Shown here: positions 1 through 10,063 of the stretch, in pieces
Layout of the letters: each line of letters begins with the position of its first letter
Numbering within the stretch: the stretch's first letter is position 1
Assembly: GCA_017531845.1 (NCBI GenBank)
Contig: JAFXKI010000004.1
Span: 93,504 to 157,503, forward strand
DNA length: 64,000 nt
Source: Opitutales bacterium
GTDB lineage: Bacteria > Verrucomicrobiota > Verrucomicrobiia > Opitutales > UBA953
Direction: 5' to 3'
Notes under the pieces: generated by a model
Seen by the model: only the letters and a program-made list of their open reading frames with translations
Database searches by the model: none
What the model was told of the DNA's origin: nothing
Translations under genes and position numbers: made by a program

Positions 1-1
1 C

Positions 2-2911
2 GTAAAAACGCTTGTTTTGACGGCGGCTTCCGGAGTCAACGGAGCTGTGATGAACGCGGCTTATGCGGGTTCGCTCACGAAAACGCTCGACGGCGAATGG
101 ACGGTTTCCGATTACACCTTCGGAAAAGACCCAGATCAGAAACTGACGGTTTCCGGCGGAACTTTGATCTGGAAGGGTGTAAAACTCGAAGCGGAAGCCG
201 GTGCGATTTCTCTCGGAAAGAGCGCGACCTTGAAAATCGACGAGCTTGAAAGCGGCGATACGCTTTCCGCCGAAATCGACGGCAACGGCACGCTTGAAAT
301 TGCGGGCACGGGAACGACGGTAACCCCGCTGAAACTTGATACGACTGCCGCTGCCGACAGTAAGTGGATGCTCCATGTTTCCGGCGGCAGCCAAGTGCAA
401 ACGAGCAATAACCTGCCGGGCGCACTTTGGATTGAAGGCGAAGGTTCGGTGCTCGATTTGAACTATGCCTCGGATCAAACGGTTGAAAACTCGCGCTATT
501 TGGTTTCTTCCGGCGCGACGCTGAAACTTTCCGGCACGGGAACGCTCACGCTTAAAGATTCCGGAGACTCGACGAATCCGCACACCGTTAGCGGAACAGT
601 GGAAATCGCAAACGGAAAATTGCTTCAAAGCGGAAATGTCGCTTGGGATCCGTATGGCACGGTGGAAATCGGAACGAACGGCGAACTCGCCGTAAACGTT
701 GGCGGTAGCGTGAACAACAACAATGCCACGCTAACGGGTGACGGAAAATTGACGATCGAAAAGACAGCCGCTGTCGGCTATCGCTTCGGCGGCGAAATTT
801 CCGGTTTCGCCGGAACGGTCGATATTCAGAGCGGCGCGACGGTGAAGCTTGCTAAACAGCTTTTCGACGGTGCAAAAGTGAATGTTGACGGAACGTTGGA
901 CCTTGAACTTTCCGGAACGCCCGTCAACGATCAGGGAGAAATCGTTCCCCGCAATCTGAAAAATATCTCCGGCGCGGGAACGCTCGTCATTGCCGCACCG
1001 GACGACTTCTACACGCGCTACGGTATCTATGACTATGACACGACAAATACCTTTGCGGGAACGCTTAAGGTAGAAAGCGGCGTGCTTTCCGTTGAGGCGA
1101 ATAAAGCGGCAACCCTTGCGGCAACAAAGGTTGAAGTCGGCGGAACTTCCCCGGCAGAATACTATGAAGGAATGTGGCAGGGCGCGTCGTGGGTCGGAAT
1201 CACGACCGGCGGCTTCCTGCAGCTCAAAAACGGCAACGACTACGACGTAACCTCGCTTTACGACAACACGAAATTCACCTTCGGAGACAAGGCGGGAACG
1301 ATTTATTCCGGCGGAACATTCCGCGCCGCAAAGGATTTCGGTACCGGCAAGAACAATCTGTTCGTGCTGGATAACGCAACGCTGACGCTCACGAACGGAG
1401 CATCGGTCGACGGCGGAGTTTTTGTCAAATCCGACGGCTCACTCGTCGTGGATTATACGGCGACGCCCGGCTCTGCGGCTCTGCGCGCGCTTTCGGCAAG
1501 CTCGGAAAATTCCGGGCTTACGGGTAACCTCACTCTGAACGGGATTTTGAAAATTCTCGTTACGGACGATGCGGTTAATAACGGTGCGTTACTTGATGTC
1601 GGAGGGAAAGTTTATATTTCCACGGACGGCGGGAACGCCTCGAAGATTGAGCTTAAAGTTACCGGAACGGAAAGCCTCGACAACAAACGCGTTGTCGTTC
1701 TCGGCGGCGAATACGGCGGGAACGTCGACCCGAATACGGTGGTCGAAGTTACGGATTCTGCCGGAAACCGCTACAAGGTGACGCGCGACGTGAACGGGCA
1801 AATCGTGATCCTCAATGCGGCAACGGAATACTCGGATGTTCCGTCCGGTTTGAGCGGGCTTGCTTCCGTGCTCCGCGAGGCAAATTCGCCGCTTTGGGAT
1901 TATGTTCAGGGCGACTTGGCGAAAAGCGACGAACGCTTGGTCGGGCTTTCTCCGGTGTCTTTCGGCAGCTTGGTCGAAATGCAGAGCGGCTTTGCGGCTC
2001 TTGAAAACGATTTGCTGCGGGAACGCCTCGAACAGCGCCGCTACGAACGCGCATTTATTTCCGACAAAAAGAATACGTTCAAACCGTTCGTGAACGTCGT
2101 CGGCTCCGAACGTGAAGGCGACGGGAACGGCACGGAATCCGCCAACTACGATATTTCCCACACGGGAATTCTCGGCGGCTTCGACGTCGCCGTGTCGAAC
2201 AACACCGTTTTCGGCGTGAGCCTCGGCTTCGATTTCGCGAAGGCGGACTTGCACGGCGGTGCCGGCAAGCACGAAGGCAACAGCACCCGCTTCGGCGTTT
2301 ACGGAATGTCGGTATTTGAAAATACTTACTTCGGCTACGGCTTGAGCGCGGGCGCAACCTCGTTCGAAACAAAGCGCAACTCCGGCTACAACGGCGAAAC
2401 GCTTTCCGGCTCGACAGACGGGAACGACATCAACGCGTCGCTTCTCTTCGGTGCGGGCTGGACGCTCGACAAGGAACGCGGAATCGACCTTGCTCCGTAT
2501 GTCGGTCTCGATTTCGGCTACGCTTACGCGGACGGATTTAAGGAAGAGGGCGGACGCCAGACGGCTCTCGACGTCGACAAAACGGAACGCCTCTCCCTGC
2601 GCGGAAAACTCGGTGCCACACTCAGCTGGCGTGCAACGGGAAGCCTCCGCTTCAGCCTCGACGCGGCATTCGCGCACGAATTCCTCGATTCCGATATCGA
2701 TGTGGATGCGGCGTTTGCTTCCGGCGATCTGCGCGGAAAATCCTTCTCCTCGACGGCGTATCTGATGGACGAAAACACGATTCAGATCGGTCCGCGCTTT
2801 GATTACCGCGTTGACGAAACGTGGTCCGTCAGCGGCGGTTATTCCTACGAAACCGACCTTGATGACACGGCGACACACTCCGCGAACCTCGGTGTCCGGG
2901 CGCGCTTCTAA
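2..2911 (+). CDS. Autotransporter beta-domain protein, 5' end outside the window
   Basis: The reading frame is open to the window edge, so the N-terminus and signal peptide are missing. The first two thirds is a Gly/Thr/Ser-rich, beta-strand-repeat passenger with repeated patterns of the type GTLxIxGxG, expected to fold as a right-handed beta helix exposed outside the cell. A helical linker (about nt 1840-2070) leads into roughly 275 residues of alternating amphipathic strands ending in Arg-Ala-Arg-Phe. A terminal aromatic residue is the usual outer-membrane barrel insertion signal, and the whole fits the autotransporter beta-domain family (type Va secretion). The passenger has no recognisable enzymatic motif. 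Ten copies of the GGGAACG word lie inside, all on the coding strand. The family call is firm; the passenger function is unknown. Confidence 0.85.
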   Translation, partial: VKTLVLTAASGVNGAVMNAAYAGSLTKTLDGEWTVSDYTFGKDPDQKLTVSGGTLIWKGVKLEAEAGAISLGKSATLKIDELESGDTLSAEIDGNGTLEIAGTGTTVTPLKLDTTAAADSKWMLHVSGGSQVQTSNNLPGALWIEGEGSVLDLNYASDQTVENSRYLVSSGATLKLSGTGTLTLKDSGDSTNPHTVSGTVEIANGKLLQSGNVAWDPYGTVEIGTNGELAVNVGGSVNNNNATLTGDGKLTIEKTAAVGYRFGGEISGFAGTVDIQSGATVKLAKQLFDGAKVNVDGTLDLELSGTPVNDQGEIVPRNLKNISGAGTLVIAAPDDFYTRYGIYDYDTTNTFAGTLKVESGVLSVEANKAATLAATKVEVGGTSPAEYYEGMWQGASWVGITTGGFLQLKNGNDYDVTSLYDNTKFTFGDKAGTIYSGGTFRAAKDFGTGKNNLFVLDNATLTLTNGASVDGGVFVKSDGSLVVDYTATPGSAALRALSASSENSGLTGNLTLNGILKILVTDDAVNNGALLDVGGKVYISTDGGNASKIELKVTGTESLDNKRVVVLGGEYGGNVDPNTVVEVTDSAGNRYKVTRDVNGQIVILNAATEYSDVPSGLSGLASVLREANSPLWDYVQGDLAKSDERLVGLSPVSFGSLVEMQSGFAALENDLLRERLEQRRYERAFISDKKNTFKPFVNVVGSEREGDGNGTESANYDISHTGILGGFDVAVSNNTVFGVSLGFDFAKADLHGGAGKHEGNSTRFGVYGMSVFENTYFGYGLSAGATSFETKRNSGYNGETLSGSTDGNDINASLLFGAGWTLDKERGIDLAPYVGLDFGYAYADGFKEEGGRQTALDVDKTERLSLRGKLGATLSWRATGSLRFSLDAAFAHEFLDSDIDVDAAFASGDLRGKSFSSTAYLMDENTIQIGPRFDYRVDETWSVSGGYSYETDLDDTATHSANLGVRARF

Positions 2912-2930
2912 GAGAGTTCGGCGTCTTCTG

Positions 2931-2975
2931 AAAAAAAAACGTTCCCGCGGCGAAAGTCCCGGGAACGTTTTTTTG
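2931..2975. terminator. Terminator built from an inverted GGGAACG pair
   Basis: An A-run, then CGTTCCCG at 2940-2947, a short loop, then CGGGAACG at 2960-2967 and a T-run. The stem extends through flanking A/T bases, so it can work in both directions. It follows the autotransporter stop by 20 bp. Confidence 0.85.
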
Positions 2976-3004
2976 TGCGCGCTTTCGGTTCGCGCTTTTA
3001 CCTC

Positions 3005-3046
3005 AAAAAAAAGAGAACAGTCTTCGCGGCTGCTCTCTTTTTTTAT
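3005..3046 (-). terminator. Terminator of htpG
   Basis: An imperfect AAAGAGAACAG / CTGCTCTCTTT stem, with one mismatch, is flanked by A and T runs. It lies just beyond the htpG stop on the minus strand and faces the autotransporter terminator. Confidence 0.65.
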
Positions 3047-3060
3047 CGTTCAAGCTCTAA

Positions 3061-4914
3061 TTAGAGTTTTCCGAGAAGCTCGTAAATGCGTTGCGTCATG
3101 CCGCGCGGATTGTCGAGCAAGCCGGCAGCGATGAGCGTGTTATCGAGCACCTGCTCGGCAATGAGCTTTGCCAGTTCCGGGTTCGCGTCGCGGAGCGTAT
3201 CGAGCTTGTGTACGAGCGGGTGGCGCGGGTTGAGTTCGATTTTGACGGCGACGGGCTTGTCCGGCGTTCCCGCGTCTTTCGACATGAGCTTCATCATGCG
3301 GCGCATGGTTGCCGTCATGAATTTATCCGGATTGAGCGCGACGGCGGGAGAATCGACGAGGCGCGTTCCCGTGGCGCATTCGGCAACTTTTTCTTTGCCG
3401 AGTGTATCCGCAAACCAACTACAAAGCGTTTTCATTTTTTCTTCGGAAAGCGGCTCGCCCGTTCCCGTTTGCGGCACGTCGCCGAGTTCGATATCGGCGG
3501 AATCGGCGGAAACGATGGATTTTTCCTTAAACGTTCCGAGCTGCCCCATGACGTAATCGTCCGCGCCGTCGTAAAGGAAAAGCACTTCGATGCCGCGCGC
3601 CTTAAAGGCTTCGAGATACGGTCCGGACTCGATGGCTTCGCGGTTGGCTCCGACGAGGTAGTAAATTTCCTTCTGCGAATCCTTCATGCGCTCGACGTAC
3701 TCGGGCAGGCTCGTGAGCGTTCCCGCGTCAAGAATTGAGGATTCACAGCGGAAGAGCGGCGCGAGCGCTTCGCGGTTGTCGAAATCCGTCGCGATGCCTT
3801 CGCGCAGGTAATTTCCGAAGTCTCGCCAGAACTTGGCAAATTCTTCCGGTTTTTTCTTCGCGCGTTCTTCGAGACGCTTAATCACGCGCTTGGTGAGCAC
3901 GCGATTGAGTTTTTGAATAATCGTCGAATCCTGCAACGTTTCGCGGGAAATGTTCAGCGGAATGTCGGCGGAATCGACCACGCCTTTCATGAAGCGAAGC
4001 CACTCGGGAAGCAGATTTTTCGGCTCGGAATCAATGAGCACTTTGCGGCAGTAAAGCGAAACCTCCGGCACGGCGCGCCCGAAGCCCATCGCTTCCGGAT
4101 TGTGCGTCGGGAAAAACAGAATGGAATTGATCGCAAGCGGCGCGTCGGCGGCGAAATGCATCCAGTCCTGCGGTTCATCCCACGCATGGCATTGGAATTT
4201 GTAAAAATCCTTGTATTCCTGCTCGGTAACGTCGCTTTTGTTTTTCAGCCAGAGCGCCTGCATCGTGTTGAGCTTTTCGCCGTCGAGCTTGAGCGGGAAC
4301 GCGATGTATTTCGAGTAGCGTTCGAGAACTTCCTTAACTTTGTCTTTTTTTGAAAAATCCTTGAAGTCGCTTTTGAGTTTGATGACGAGCTTCGAGCCGC
4401 GCGGGAGCGCTTCGCCCGCGTCCTCAATCGTGTAGCTTCCGTTCCCGTCGCTCGTCCAGCAAAGCGATTCACCTTCGGCTCGCCAGGTGCGCGTGTAAAA
4501 TTTAACTTCATCGGCAACCATGAAAACGGAGAAAAACCCGACGCCGAATTGCCCGATGAGGTTTTCGTTCGCGCCGCCGCTTTCTTTGACTTTTTCCAAA
4601 AAAGCCTTTGTGCCCGAGTGTGCGATGGTGCCGAGATTTTCGACGAGTTCTTCGCGCGTCATCCCGATGCCGGAATCGGCGATGGTGAGCGTTCCCGCAG
4701 CTTCGTCGGTGGAAACTTCAACGGCGAGCTCGCGCGTCGGTTCAAAAACGTCTTTCTCCGTCAGTTGCGTGTAGCGGAGCTTTTCGAGCGCATCGCTCGC
4801 GTTAGAAACGAGCTCGCGCAGAAAAATATCTTTATCCTTGTAAATCGAGTGCGCGACGATATCGAGCACTTGCTTCACTTCCGCCTGAAATGTGTGTGTC
4901 GTGGAATTACTCAT
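3061..4914 (-). CDS. htpG: Molecular chaperone HtpG (bacterial Hsp90)
   Basis: This is the 617-residue bacterial Hsp90, an ATP-driven cytoplasmic chaperone dimer. The N-terminal GHKL ATPase shows all signature motifs: ELVSNASDALEKLRY, the DSGIGMT motif, GTIAHSGTK and GQFGVGFFSVF, followed by the usual middle and C-terminal dimerisation regions at full length. The start chosen is the ATG at 4914 (MSNSTTHTFQAEV), which matches the family N-terminus; an in-frame upstream ATG at 4947 would overlap the promoter-like element at 4931-4947. Only 17 bp separate that element from the ATG, and no Shine-Dalgarno sequence is visible. The gene appears monocistronic. Confidence 0.97.
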   Translation of the reverse strand: MSNSTTHTFQAEVKQVLDIVAHSIYKDKDIFLRELVSNASDALEKLRYTQLTEKDVFEPTRELAVEVSTDEAAGTLTIADSGIGMTREELVENLGTIAHSGTKAFLEKVKESGGANENLIGQFGVGFFSVFMVADEVKFYTRTWRAEGESLCWTSDGNGSYTIEDAGEALPRGSKLVIKLKSDFKDFSKKDKVKEVLERYSKYIAFPLKLDGEKLNTMQALWLKNKSDVTEQEYKDFYKFQCHAWDEPQDWMHFAADAPLAINSILFFPTHNPEAMGFGRAVPEVSLYCRKVLIDSEPKNLLPEWLRFMKGVVDSADIPLNISRETLQDSTIIQKLNRVLTKRVIKRLEERAKKKPEEFAKFWRDFGNYLREGIATDFDNREALAPLFRCESSILDAGTLTSLPEYVERMKDSQKEIYYLVGANREAIESGPYLEAFKARGIEVLFLYDGADDYVMGQLGTFKEKSIVSADSADIELGDVPQTGTGEPLSEEKMKTLCSWFADTLGKEKVAECATGTRLVDSPAVALNPDKFMTATMRRMMKLMSKDAGTPDKPVAVKIELNPRHPLVHKLDTLRDANPELAKLIAEQVLDNTLIAAGLLDNPRGMTQRIYELLGKL

Positions 4915-4930
4915 AATTACCGACACAAAA

Positions 4931-4947
4931 TGCAAAATCCGTGCCAA
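4931..4947 (-). promoter_or_regulatory. Sigma-54-type -24/-12 promoter of htpG
   Basis: On the minus strand the sequence reads TTGGCACGGATTTTGCA, a full match to the known sigma-54 consensus YTGGCACG-N4-TTGCW. The GG and GC dinucleotides have the required spacing. With a start site about 12 nt after the GC, the htpG mRNA leader would be only about 6 nt. The same element is found upstream of dnaK and groES. Function is inferred from consensus only. Confidence 0.7.
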
Positions 4948-4983
4948 TCCGAAAAAACCTCAGTTTTGCGTTCCTGCGAGAAA

Positions 4984-5160
4984 ATAAATAAAGCCCCCAC
5001 GGATAGACGCCGATAAACACGGATTTTTTTCAAAAACTTTGCTTAACGGGAACGTTTCTTTTTCGCGCAAGCCGCGAAGTTTTTTATCTTTCAAAAACTT
5101 TGCGTTTTCGCGTCTTTGCGCGAGGATCTTTTCGCTACCCGCGAAAGAAGGTTTTGCTTC
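4984..5160. repeat. Composite intergenic repeat (CACGGAT and TTGCG/CTTCGCG modules)
   Basis: The 265-bp gap between htpG and the surA-like gene contains no gene. It holds a degenerate series of CACGGAT-type units (4990-5025) followed by CGCGCAAGCCGCGAAG and the module TTTCGCGTCTTTGCGCGA. The same modules recur at 26660-26806, and the CACGGAT units also at 25128-25160. One GGGAACG copy (5047-5053) lies inside. Confidence 0.6.
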
Positions 5161-5179
5161 GCGGGGAACGCCTACGGAA

Positions 5180-6202
5180 TTAATAATAACGAATGTGATA
5201 TTCGTCGCGGAGCTCCGCCATTTTTTCTGCGCGGCGTTGCTGTATTTTACGGGAACGCAACTGATTTTCGATTTGCGCGCGCACGTCTTTGAGGGGTGTG
5301 ATTCCGGCTTCGCGGTAGGCGATGCGCTTTAAAATGACAAAGATTTTTCCGTTTGGCGCATCGAGTTCGATAACGGAGGATACTTCCCCGTTTTTGATTT
5401 TTTCGAGCTCGGGAACGATTTGTTCGGAAAGGTCGGCGAGCGGTTTCCAACCGACATAGCCGCCGGCGGAGCGATAATCGTCCCGCGAGTAAAATTTTGC
5501 CGTGTCTTCGAAGTCGTCGGCGTTTGCGGAGAGTTGTTTTTGGATGCGCTCCGCAGTCGCTTTTACCTGTGTGTCGGTTTCCGATGCGCCTGCAAACATT
5601 ACGATTTGAGCGTATTCGACGGAGGCTTCACTGCGAAATTCTTCGATACGAGCGTCGTATTCGGCTTTGACTTCGGCGGGAGAAATTTCGTTTACGGCGG
5701 ATTGGACGATGTGGTCGTCCCAGCTGGCGGCTTTGATGCGTTCCCGCATTCTTCTTTTATCAGCGAGCGGGTTGCTTCCGGTTTGGCGCAGCATTTGGAG
5801 GTATTTTGAGCGGTCGCCGTCAAAATCCTGTTCGATAATATCGTTAATGCGTTGCTCGATGTAGTTATCGTCCATTACCGCACCGGAATCGTCAAAGGCG
5901 CTTACGAGCAAAAGCGTATCGGTAAGGCTTTGAACGGTGCCCTGCGTCAGTTCCTGGATTTTTCTCTGATAATCGCTTTGAGACTTGGCGTTGCGGCGCA
6001 GTTCGGGAATGAAGCGCATTGTTTCCCGGCGCAAGTCGTTGAGCGTGATGATTTCTCCGTTGATGCAGGCAACGACGGCGTCGCGCATCTGGTCGCGGAA
6101 TACGGCGGTGATTTGGGCTTTTTCCGCCTCAGTCGCGCCGCAGGCAAGTGCTGCGGTAATGAGGGTGGCGATTCCTGCCAAAAGACTTTTCGGAGAGATC
6201 AT
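5180..6202 (-). CDS. SurA-like periplasmic peptidyl-prolyl isomerase
   Basis: A 340-residue exported protein with a hydrophobic signal sequence over about the first 20 residues. It has a SurA N-terminal-type helical segment (VVACINGEIITLNDLRR and following, about 43-170), then one parvulin-type rotamase domain (about 195-290) with the pattern SVEYAQIV, FYSRDD, GGYVGW. It should help outer-membrane proteins fold in the periplasm, which fits a genome with autotransporters. It is the last gene of a minus-strand operon, 18 bp after ftsH and behind tilS. SurA of Enterobacteria has two parvulin domains; only one is visible here, so PpiD/PrsA-like naming is possible. Confidence 0.85.
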   Translation of the reverse strand: MISPKSLLAGIATLITAALACGATEAEKAQITAVFRDQMRDAVVACINGEIITLNDLRRETMRFIPELRRNAKSQSDYQRKIQELTQGTVQSLTDTLLLVSAFDDSGAVMDDNYIEQRINDIIEQDFDGDRSKYLQMLRQTGSNPLADKRRMRERIKAASWDDHIVQSAVNEISPAEVKAEYDARIEEFRSEASVEYAQIVMFAGASETDTQVKATAERIQKQLSANADDFEDTAKFYSRDDYRSAGGYVGWKPLADLSEQIVPELEKIKNGEVSSVIELDAPNGKIFVILKRIAYREAGITPLKDVRAQIENQLRSRKIQQRRAEKMAELRDEYHIRYY

Positions 6203-6220
6203 GGGAAAAACAGAGATTTT

Positions 6221-8269
6221 TTATTGGGAGCTTTCTGCGGGAACGGTTTTTTCCGATTTGGGAGTGTCCGGCGTTTTTTCGCCGTCGGTGTTTTCGGCGT
6301 TCCCGTCTTCTTTTTCTCGTGCGGAAAGGGGCTTGTAATCAATCGGCGAGCGGATTTCTCCGTGTTCGATAATTTCTTTCACGTGAATGCCGTCGAGCGT
6401 TTCGTATTCCAAAAGGGCTTCGGCGATTTTTTTGTGTGCTTCGCCGTGCTTGGAAATGAGTTTTTCTGCGCGCTCGTATTGACGTTCGATGATGTCGCGA
6501 ATTTCGCGGTCGATATTTTGAAGCGTGGCTTCGCTGATATTTTGCGTGCGGGCAATTTCTCTCCCGAGGAAAAGATTTTGTTGGTTTTCCCCGAATGCGA
6601 CCGGTCCGAGCGAGCTCATCCCCCATTCGCAGACCATGCGTCGTGCCATCGAGGTGGCACTTTTGATGTCGCTTGATGCGCCGGAGCTGATGTCGTGAGT
6701 GAAAACCTTTTCTCCGATGCGACCCGCCATTGTGGAGCAAATTGTGTTCAGCAACTGTGTCTTCGTGCGCCCGAGAATGTCTTTGCTCGGCATAAACATT
6801 GCCATACCGAGTGCGCCGCCGCGCGGAATAATCGTTACCTTGTGAAGCGGCATCGTGCCGTCGTCAACCATAACTTGAACGAGCGCGTGCCCGGCTTCGT
6901 GATAAGCTGTCGTGGCGCGGTCTTTGTCGTCCATAACGCGTCGGCGTTCCCGCCCGTAGGAAATTTTGTCGCGGGCTTCCTCGATCGAAACCATGTCGAT
7001 TTCCGTTTTCTTGGAACGCACGGCAATGAGGGCGGCTTCGTTCAGAAGGTTTGCCAAATCTGCTCCGGCGAATCCGGTGGTCGTTTTGGCGACGTAGGCG
7101 AGATCGACTTTTTCCGAAATTTTAAATTTTTTCGCGTGCACCTGAAGAATGGCTTCGCGACCTTTAATATCCGGCAAATCGACGTAAACCTGTCGGTCGA
7201 ATCGTCCCGGGCGGAGCAGGGCGGCGTCGAGCACATCCGCACGGTTGGTAGCGGCAATAACGATGACGCCTTCCTGCGGATCAAATCCGTCCATTTCGAC
7301 GAGGAGCGAGTTCAGCGTCTGTTCGCGTTCGTCGTTTCCGCCGCCGAGTCCGCTTCCGCGTTGACGCCCTACGGCATCAATTTCGTCGATAAAAATAATG
7401 CACGGTGCATTTTTCCGGGCTTGTTCGAATGTGTCACGCACACGGGATGCGCCGACGCCGACGAAAAGTTCAACAAAGTCGGAGCCCGAAATGGAGAAAA
7501 ACGGCACATCCGCTTCGCCGGCGACAGCGCGAGCGAGCAGGGTTTTCCCGGTGCCGGGAGGTCCTACGAGGAGCACGCCTTTCGGGATGCGTCCGCCGAT
7601 TTCGGAAAAACGTTTCGGTTCTTTTAAAAATTCGACAATTTCGGAAACTTCCTCTTTTGCCTCGTCGCAACCGGCAACGTCTTTGAACGAAACTTTTGAT
7701 TTTTCCTTGTCGAGCAGTTTTGCGCGGGAACGCCCGAATGAAAGTTGTTGTGACTGCGCGCGCTTATAGGAGCGGAAAATGAAAAACAGGATAATGCCGC
7801 CGATAATGAGCGTTGGTAAAACCGCCCAAATAACTTCGCCGACGCGCGATCCGGCGGGAGCGTCTTTAAAGCCCTGTGCAGGAATGCTTTCGCGAAGCAA
7901 TTTAATATCGTCTTCAAGGAGTGTGCCTGACGCATTAAATTTGCCGAGGTTTTGCGCGGGCGCGGGAACGCCGGAGCCGGTAGCTTCCGTGCCGGGTGTC
8001 ATAGCGGCAGCGCCGTGAAGCTCCCCGGTAATCGTGTAATAATTTTTGCCGCCGCCGACGGGATTGTTTTTAAGCGTCAGCGTGCTGATGCTTTTTTGTT
8101 TTGCAAATTCGAGAACCTGCGCCACCGTGATTTCGCGCGCGGGAACTTTTCCGCCCGGTGTGTAAACCAACAAACCGATGAGAACGGCGATGATTGCGCC
8201 CCACATCAACAATACGCGAAAGTCGGTGCGTGGTGCGGGTTTTTTACTGTCGTCTTCTTTTTGTGCCAT
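6221..8269 (-). CDS. ftsH: ATP-dependent zinc metalloprotease FtsH
   Basis: A membrane-bound AAA+ protease of 682 residues that degrades misfolded membrane proteins and regulatory proteins. Two membrane segments (about 17-36 and 147-165) flank a periplasmic domain. The AAA module has Walker A GPPGTGKT (236-243), Walker B IIFIDEID and the second region of homology [19 protein letters not shown]. The zinc-binding HEAGH is at 457-461. I chose the ATG at 8269 (MAQKEDD) because an in-frame upstream extension to 8476 is Arg-rich, unlike FtsH, and would run back into tilS. It sits between tilS (62 bp upstream) and the surA-like gene, and the tilS-ftsH neighbourhood is widely conserved in bacteria. 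Confidence 0.97.
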   Translation of the reverse strand: MAQKEDDSKKPAPRTDFRVLLMWGAIIAVLIGLLVYTPGGKVPAREITVAQVLEFAKQKSISTLTLKNNPVGGGKNYYTITGELHGAAAMTPGTEATGSGVPAPAQNLGKFNASGTLLEDDIKLLRESIPAQGFKDAPAGSRVGEVIWAVLPTLIIGGIILFFIFRSYKRAQSQQLSFGRSRAKLLDKEKSKVSFKDVAGCDEAKEEVSEIVEFLKEPKRFSEIGGRIPKGVLLVGPPGTGKTLLARAVAGEADVPFFSISGSDFVELFVGVGASRVRDTFEQARKNAPCIIFIDEIDAVGRQRGSGLGGGNDEREQTLNSLLVEMDGFDPQEGVIVIAATNRADVLDAALLRPGRFDRQVYVDLPDIKGREAILQVHAKKFKISEKVDLAYVAKTTTGFAGADLANLLNEAALIAVRSKKTEIDMVSIEEARDKISYGRERRRVMDDKDRATTAYHEAGHALVQVMVDDGTMPLHKVTIIPRGGALGMAMFMPSKDILGRTKTQLLNTICSTMAGRIGEKVFTHDISSGASSDIKSATSMARRMVCEWGMSSLGPVAFGENQQNLFLGREIARTQNISEATLQNIDREIRDIIERQYERAEKLISKHGEAHKKIAEALLEYETLDGIHVKEIIEHGEIRSPIDYKPLSAREKEDGNAENTDGEKTPDTPKSEKTVPAESSQ

Positions 8270-8331
8270 GGAATGATTTCGGGAATGTTTCCGCCTTCTT
8301 CGCGCGTGCGCGTGAAAGCAAAAACGACGGT

Positions 8332-9807
8332 TTATAAAGGTAAAGCCTCTCGGCGGTAAGTCAACCGCAGAGCCGACGTTCCCGCTTCGCAAATGCGAAA
8401 GCGTTCCGCCGGAGGCAATCCCGGAATCCATGCAATTCCCGTGCCGTCTGCGAAAACCGGAAGTGTTTCGCGGCAAATTCGCGGAATTTTTTTATCAATA
8501 AAAATGCGGCGGACGGATTTTTCGCCCGGCGCGCCGAGCGGACGGTATTTTTCTCCGGGAAAAAGTTTTCGCACAAAAATTTCCGGAGTTCCCGCCAGAA
8601 AAGCCGTTTCCGAAGGCGGGAACGCGCCCTCACGGATTTTTGCGAAAAGCTTTTCAGTGACGAAAACTTTCTCAAAAAAATACGGAAGAGGCAGCATCTT
8701 GCCGCTTTCGCTGGAAGCGGGATTTTGGAGAGGGGAAAATTCTGCAGGCGATTTTTCGTTTTTGCGAGAGCGGGCGGAGCGTGCTTCTTCCACGCGTAAT
8801 TCCGTTCCCGTCCAAACGATTTCCCGGTTGCCGATTTGCTTTTTCAAAGGCGTTCCCGCGCAAATTGCGTTGACGAGCGCGTCGGCGACTGCCGCTCCGT
8901 CGGTTTCTATTTTTTCTTGGGCAAAAATTTTTCTCAAAACACGCCGTGCGATTGCCGACAGCCGAACAGACGAAGCAACATTTTTATCGCTTCCGCCGCC
9001 AAGCTTGTAGACGTGCAAACTTTCTGCCGTCTTCTCCGTCTGCGCTTGCGCCTCGTTCGTTATTTTTTCCGCTAAAAAATCCAGCGCATCGGCATCTTCT
9101 TCGGCGAGCTTACGGGAACGCGAGATGTTTTCAAACGGTGCGGCGGCACGAAGTTCCGGCAACACGAGGTTGCGCACGCGATTGCGAAAATAATCCGTTC
9201 CCGCGTTGGTGGAATCCTCCCGCCACGGAATTTCACAAGCGCGCAGGGCAGAAACGATTTTTACCTTCGGAACCTCCAAGAGCGGGCGCATGAAAACGCG
9301 TCCGTCGGCTTGGCGGGAAATTTTGCGCGGGGCGGCGAGCCCGTCCGTTCCCGCTCCGCGCGTGAGGCGCATCAAAAGCGTTTCCGCCACGTCGTCGCGC
9401 TGGTGTCCCTGCACGAGAATTTTGCAGTTTCGGGCGCGCATTTCGCGGGCGAAAAAATCCAGGCGGGCGCGCCGGAGCTCGGTTTCGCCGAGTTTTTCGC
9501 CGCTTTCGGAAACGCGTTTTTCGCAGATAAATCCGATGCCGAGCGCGGAGCAAACTTCGCGGACAAATTCCGCATCTTCCCCGCTTTCCGCGCGCACGGA
9601 GTGATCGAAATGCAAAACAAAAAGGCGTTCCCGTGCTTCGGGGAACTTTGCCCAAGTCAGAAGCAACGCGGCGAGCGAATCCGCGCCGCCGGAGCAGGCA
9701 ACGGCGAGCGGCCTTGGCGCGCCGCAACGAATGCCGGAAATTTCGAATGAGAGAAAATCCGAAATTTCCGCGAGCGCGATTGCTTTTTCTCGCCAATTTA
9801 TCTGCAT
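8332..9807 (-). CDS. tilS: tRNA(Ile)-lysidine synthase TilS
   Basis: It converts C34 of the CAU-anticodon tRNA-Ile to lysidine so that AUA is read as isoleucine. The N-terminal PP-loop motif SGGADS is at about residues 39-44, and the family strings LFVLHFDHSVR and GHQRDDVAETLLMRL are clear. The C-terminal half carries the less conserved TilS domains, for a total of 491 residues. Two ATGs are possible: 9819 and 9807. I prefer 9807 because GAGG sits 6 nt before it. It is the first gene of the tilS-ftsH-surA-like operon, divergent from gltX. About ten GGGAACG words lie inside, in both orientations. Confidence 0.93.
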   Translation of the reverse strand: MQINWREKAIALAEISDFLSFEISGIRCGAPRPLAVACSGGADSLAALLLTWAKFPEARERLFVLHFDHSVRAESGEDAEFVREVCSALGIGFICEKRVSESGEKLGETELRRARLDFFAREMRARNCKILVQGHQRDDVAETLLMRLTRGAGTDGLAAPRKISRQADGRVFMRPLLEVPKVKIVSALRACEIPWREDSTNAGTDYFRNRVRNLVLPELRAAAPFENISRSRKLAEEDADALDFLAEKITNEAQAQTEKTAESLHVYKLGGGSDKNVASSVRLSAIARRVLRKIFAQEKIETDGAAVADALVNAICAGTPLKKQIGNREIVWTGTELRVEEARSARSRKNEKSPAEFSPLQNPASSESGKMLPLPYFFEKVFVTEKLFAKIREGAFPPSETAFLAGTPEIFVRKLFPGEKYRPLGAPGEKSVRRIFIDKKIPRICRETLPVFADGTGIAWIPGLPPAERFRICEAGTSALRLTYRREALPL

Positions 9808-9862
9808 ACGTTGCCTCATTATGCGTTCCCGTCCTGCGCTCCCGCAATAAAAGTTTTATGAG

Positions 9863-9979
9863 TGAAAAGCTGAGGAGTTTAATCGGCTTCGCCGAGAAAT
9901 TTACTTTTATGAAATAAAAAGGACTCTTTGCCTGTCTTTCTTGCGAAACAACTAAACTCCTAAGCTCTTAAGCTTTTCA
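9863..9979. repeat. Intergenic inverted repeat between tilS and gltX
   Basis: The left arm TGAAAAGCTGAGGAGTTTA (9863-9881) is matched by the right arm at 9953-9979, whose reverse complement begins TGAAAAGCTT and ends GGAGTTTA with 8 extra bases between. The right arm has a 7-bp rhythm similar to the heptad repeats elsewhere. It occupies most of the 256-bp divergent intergenic region; no gene is seen there. Confidence 0.55.
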
Positions 9980-10063
9980 GCATTTGCCGACGTGCTTCGG
10001 CAAATTTCAATTTGCGGGAACGCGGGGAACGTGATTTCCTTGCGGGAACGCATTTTTCAAACC

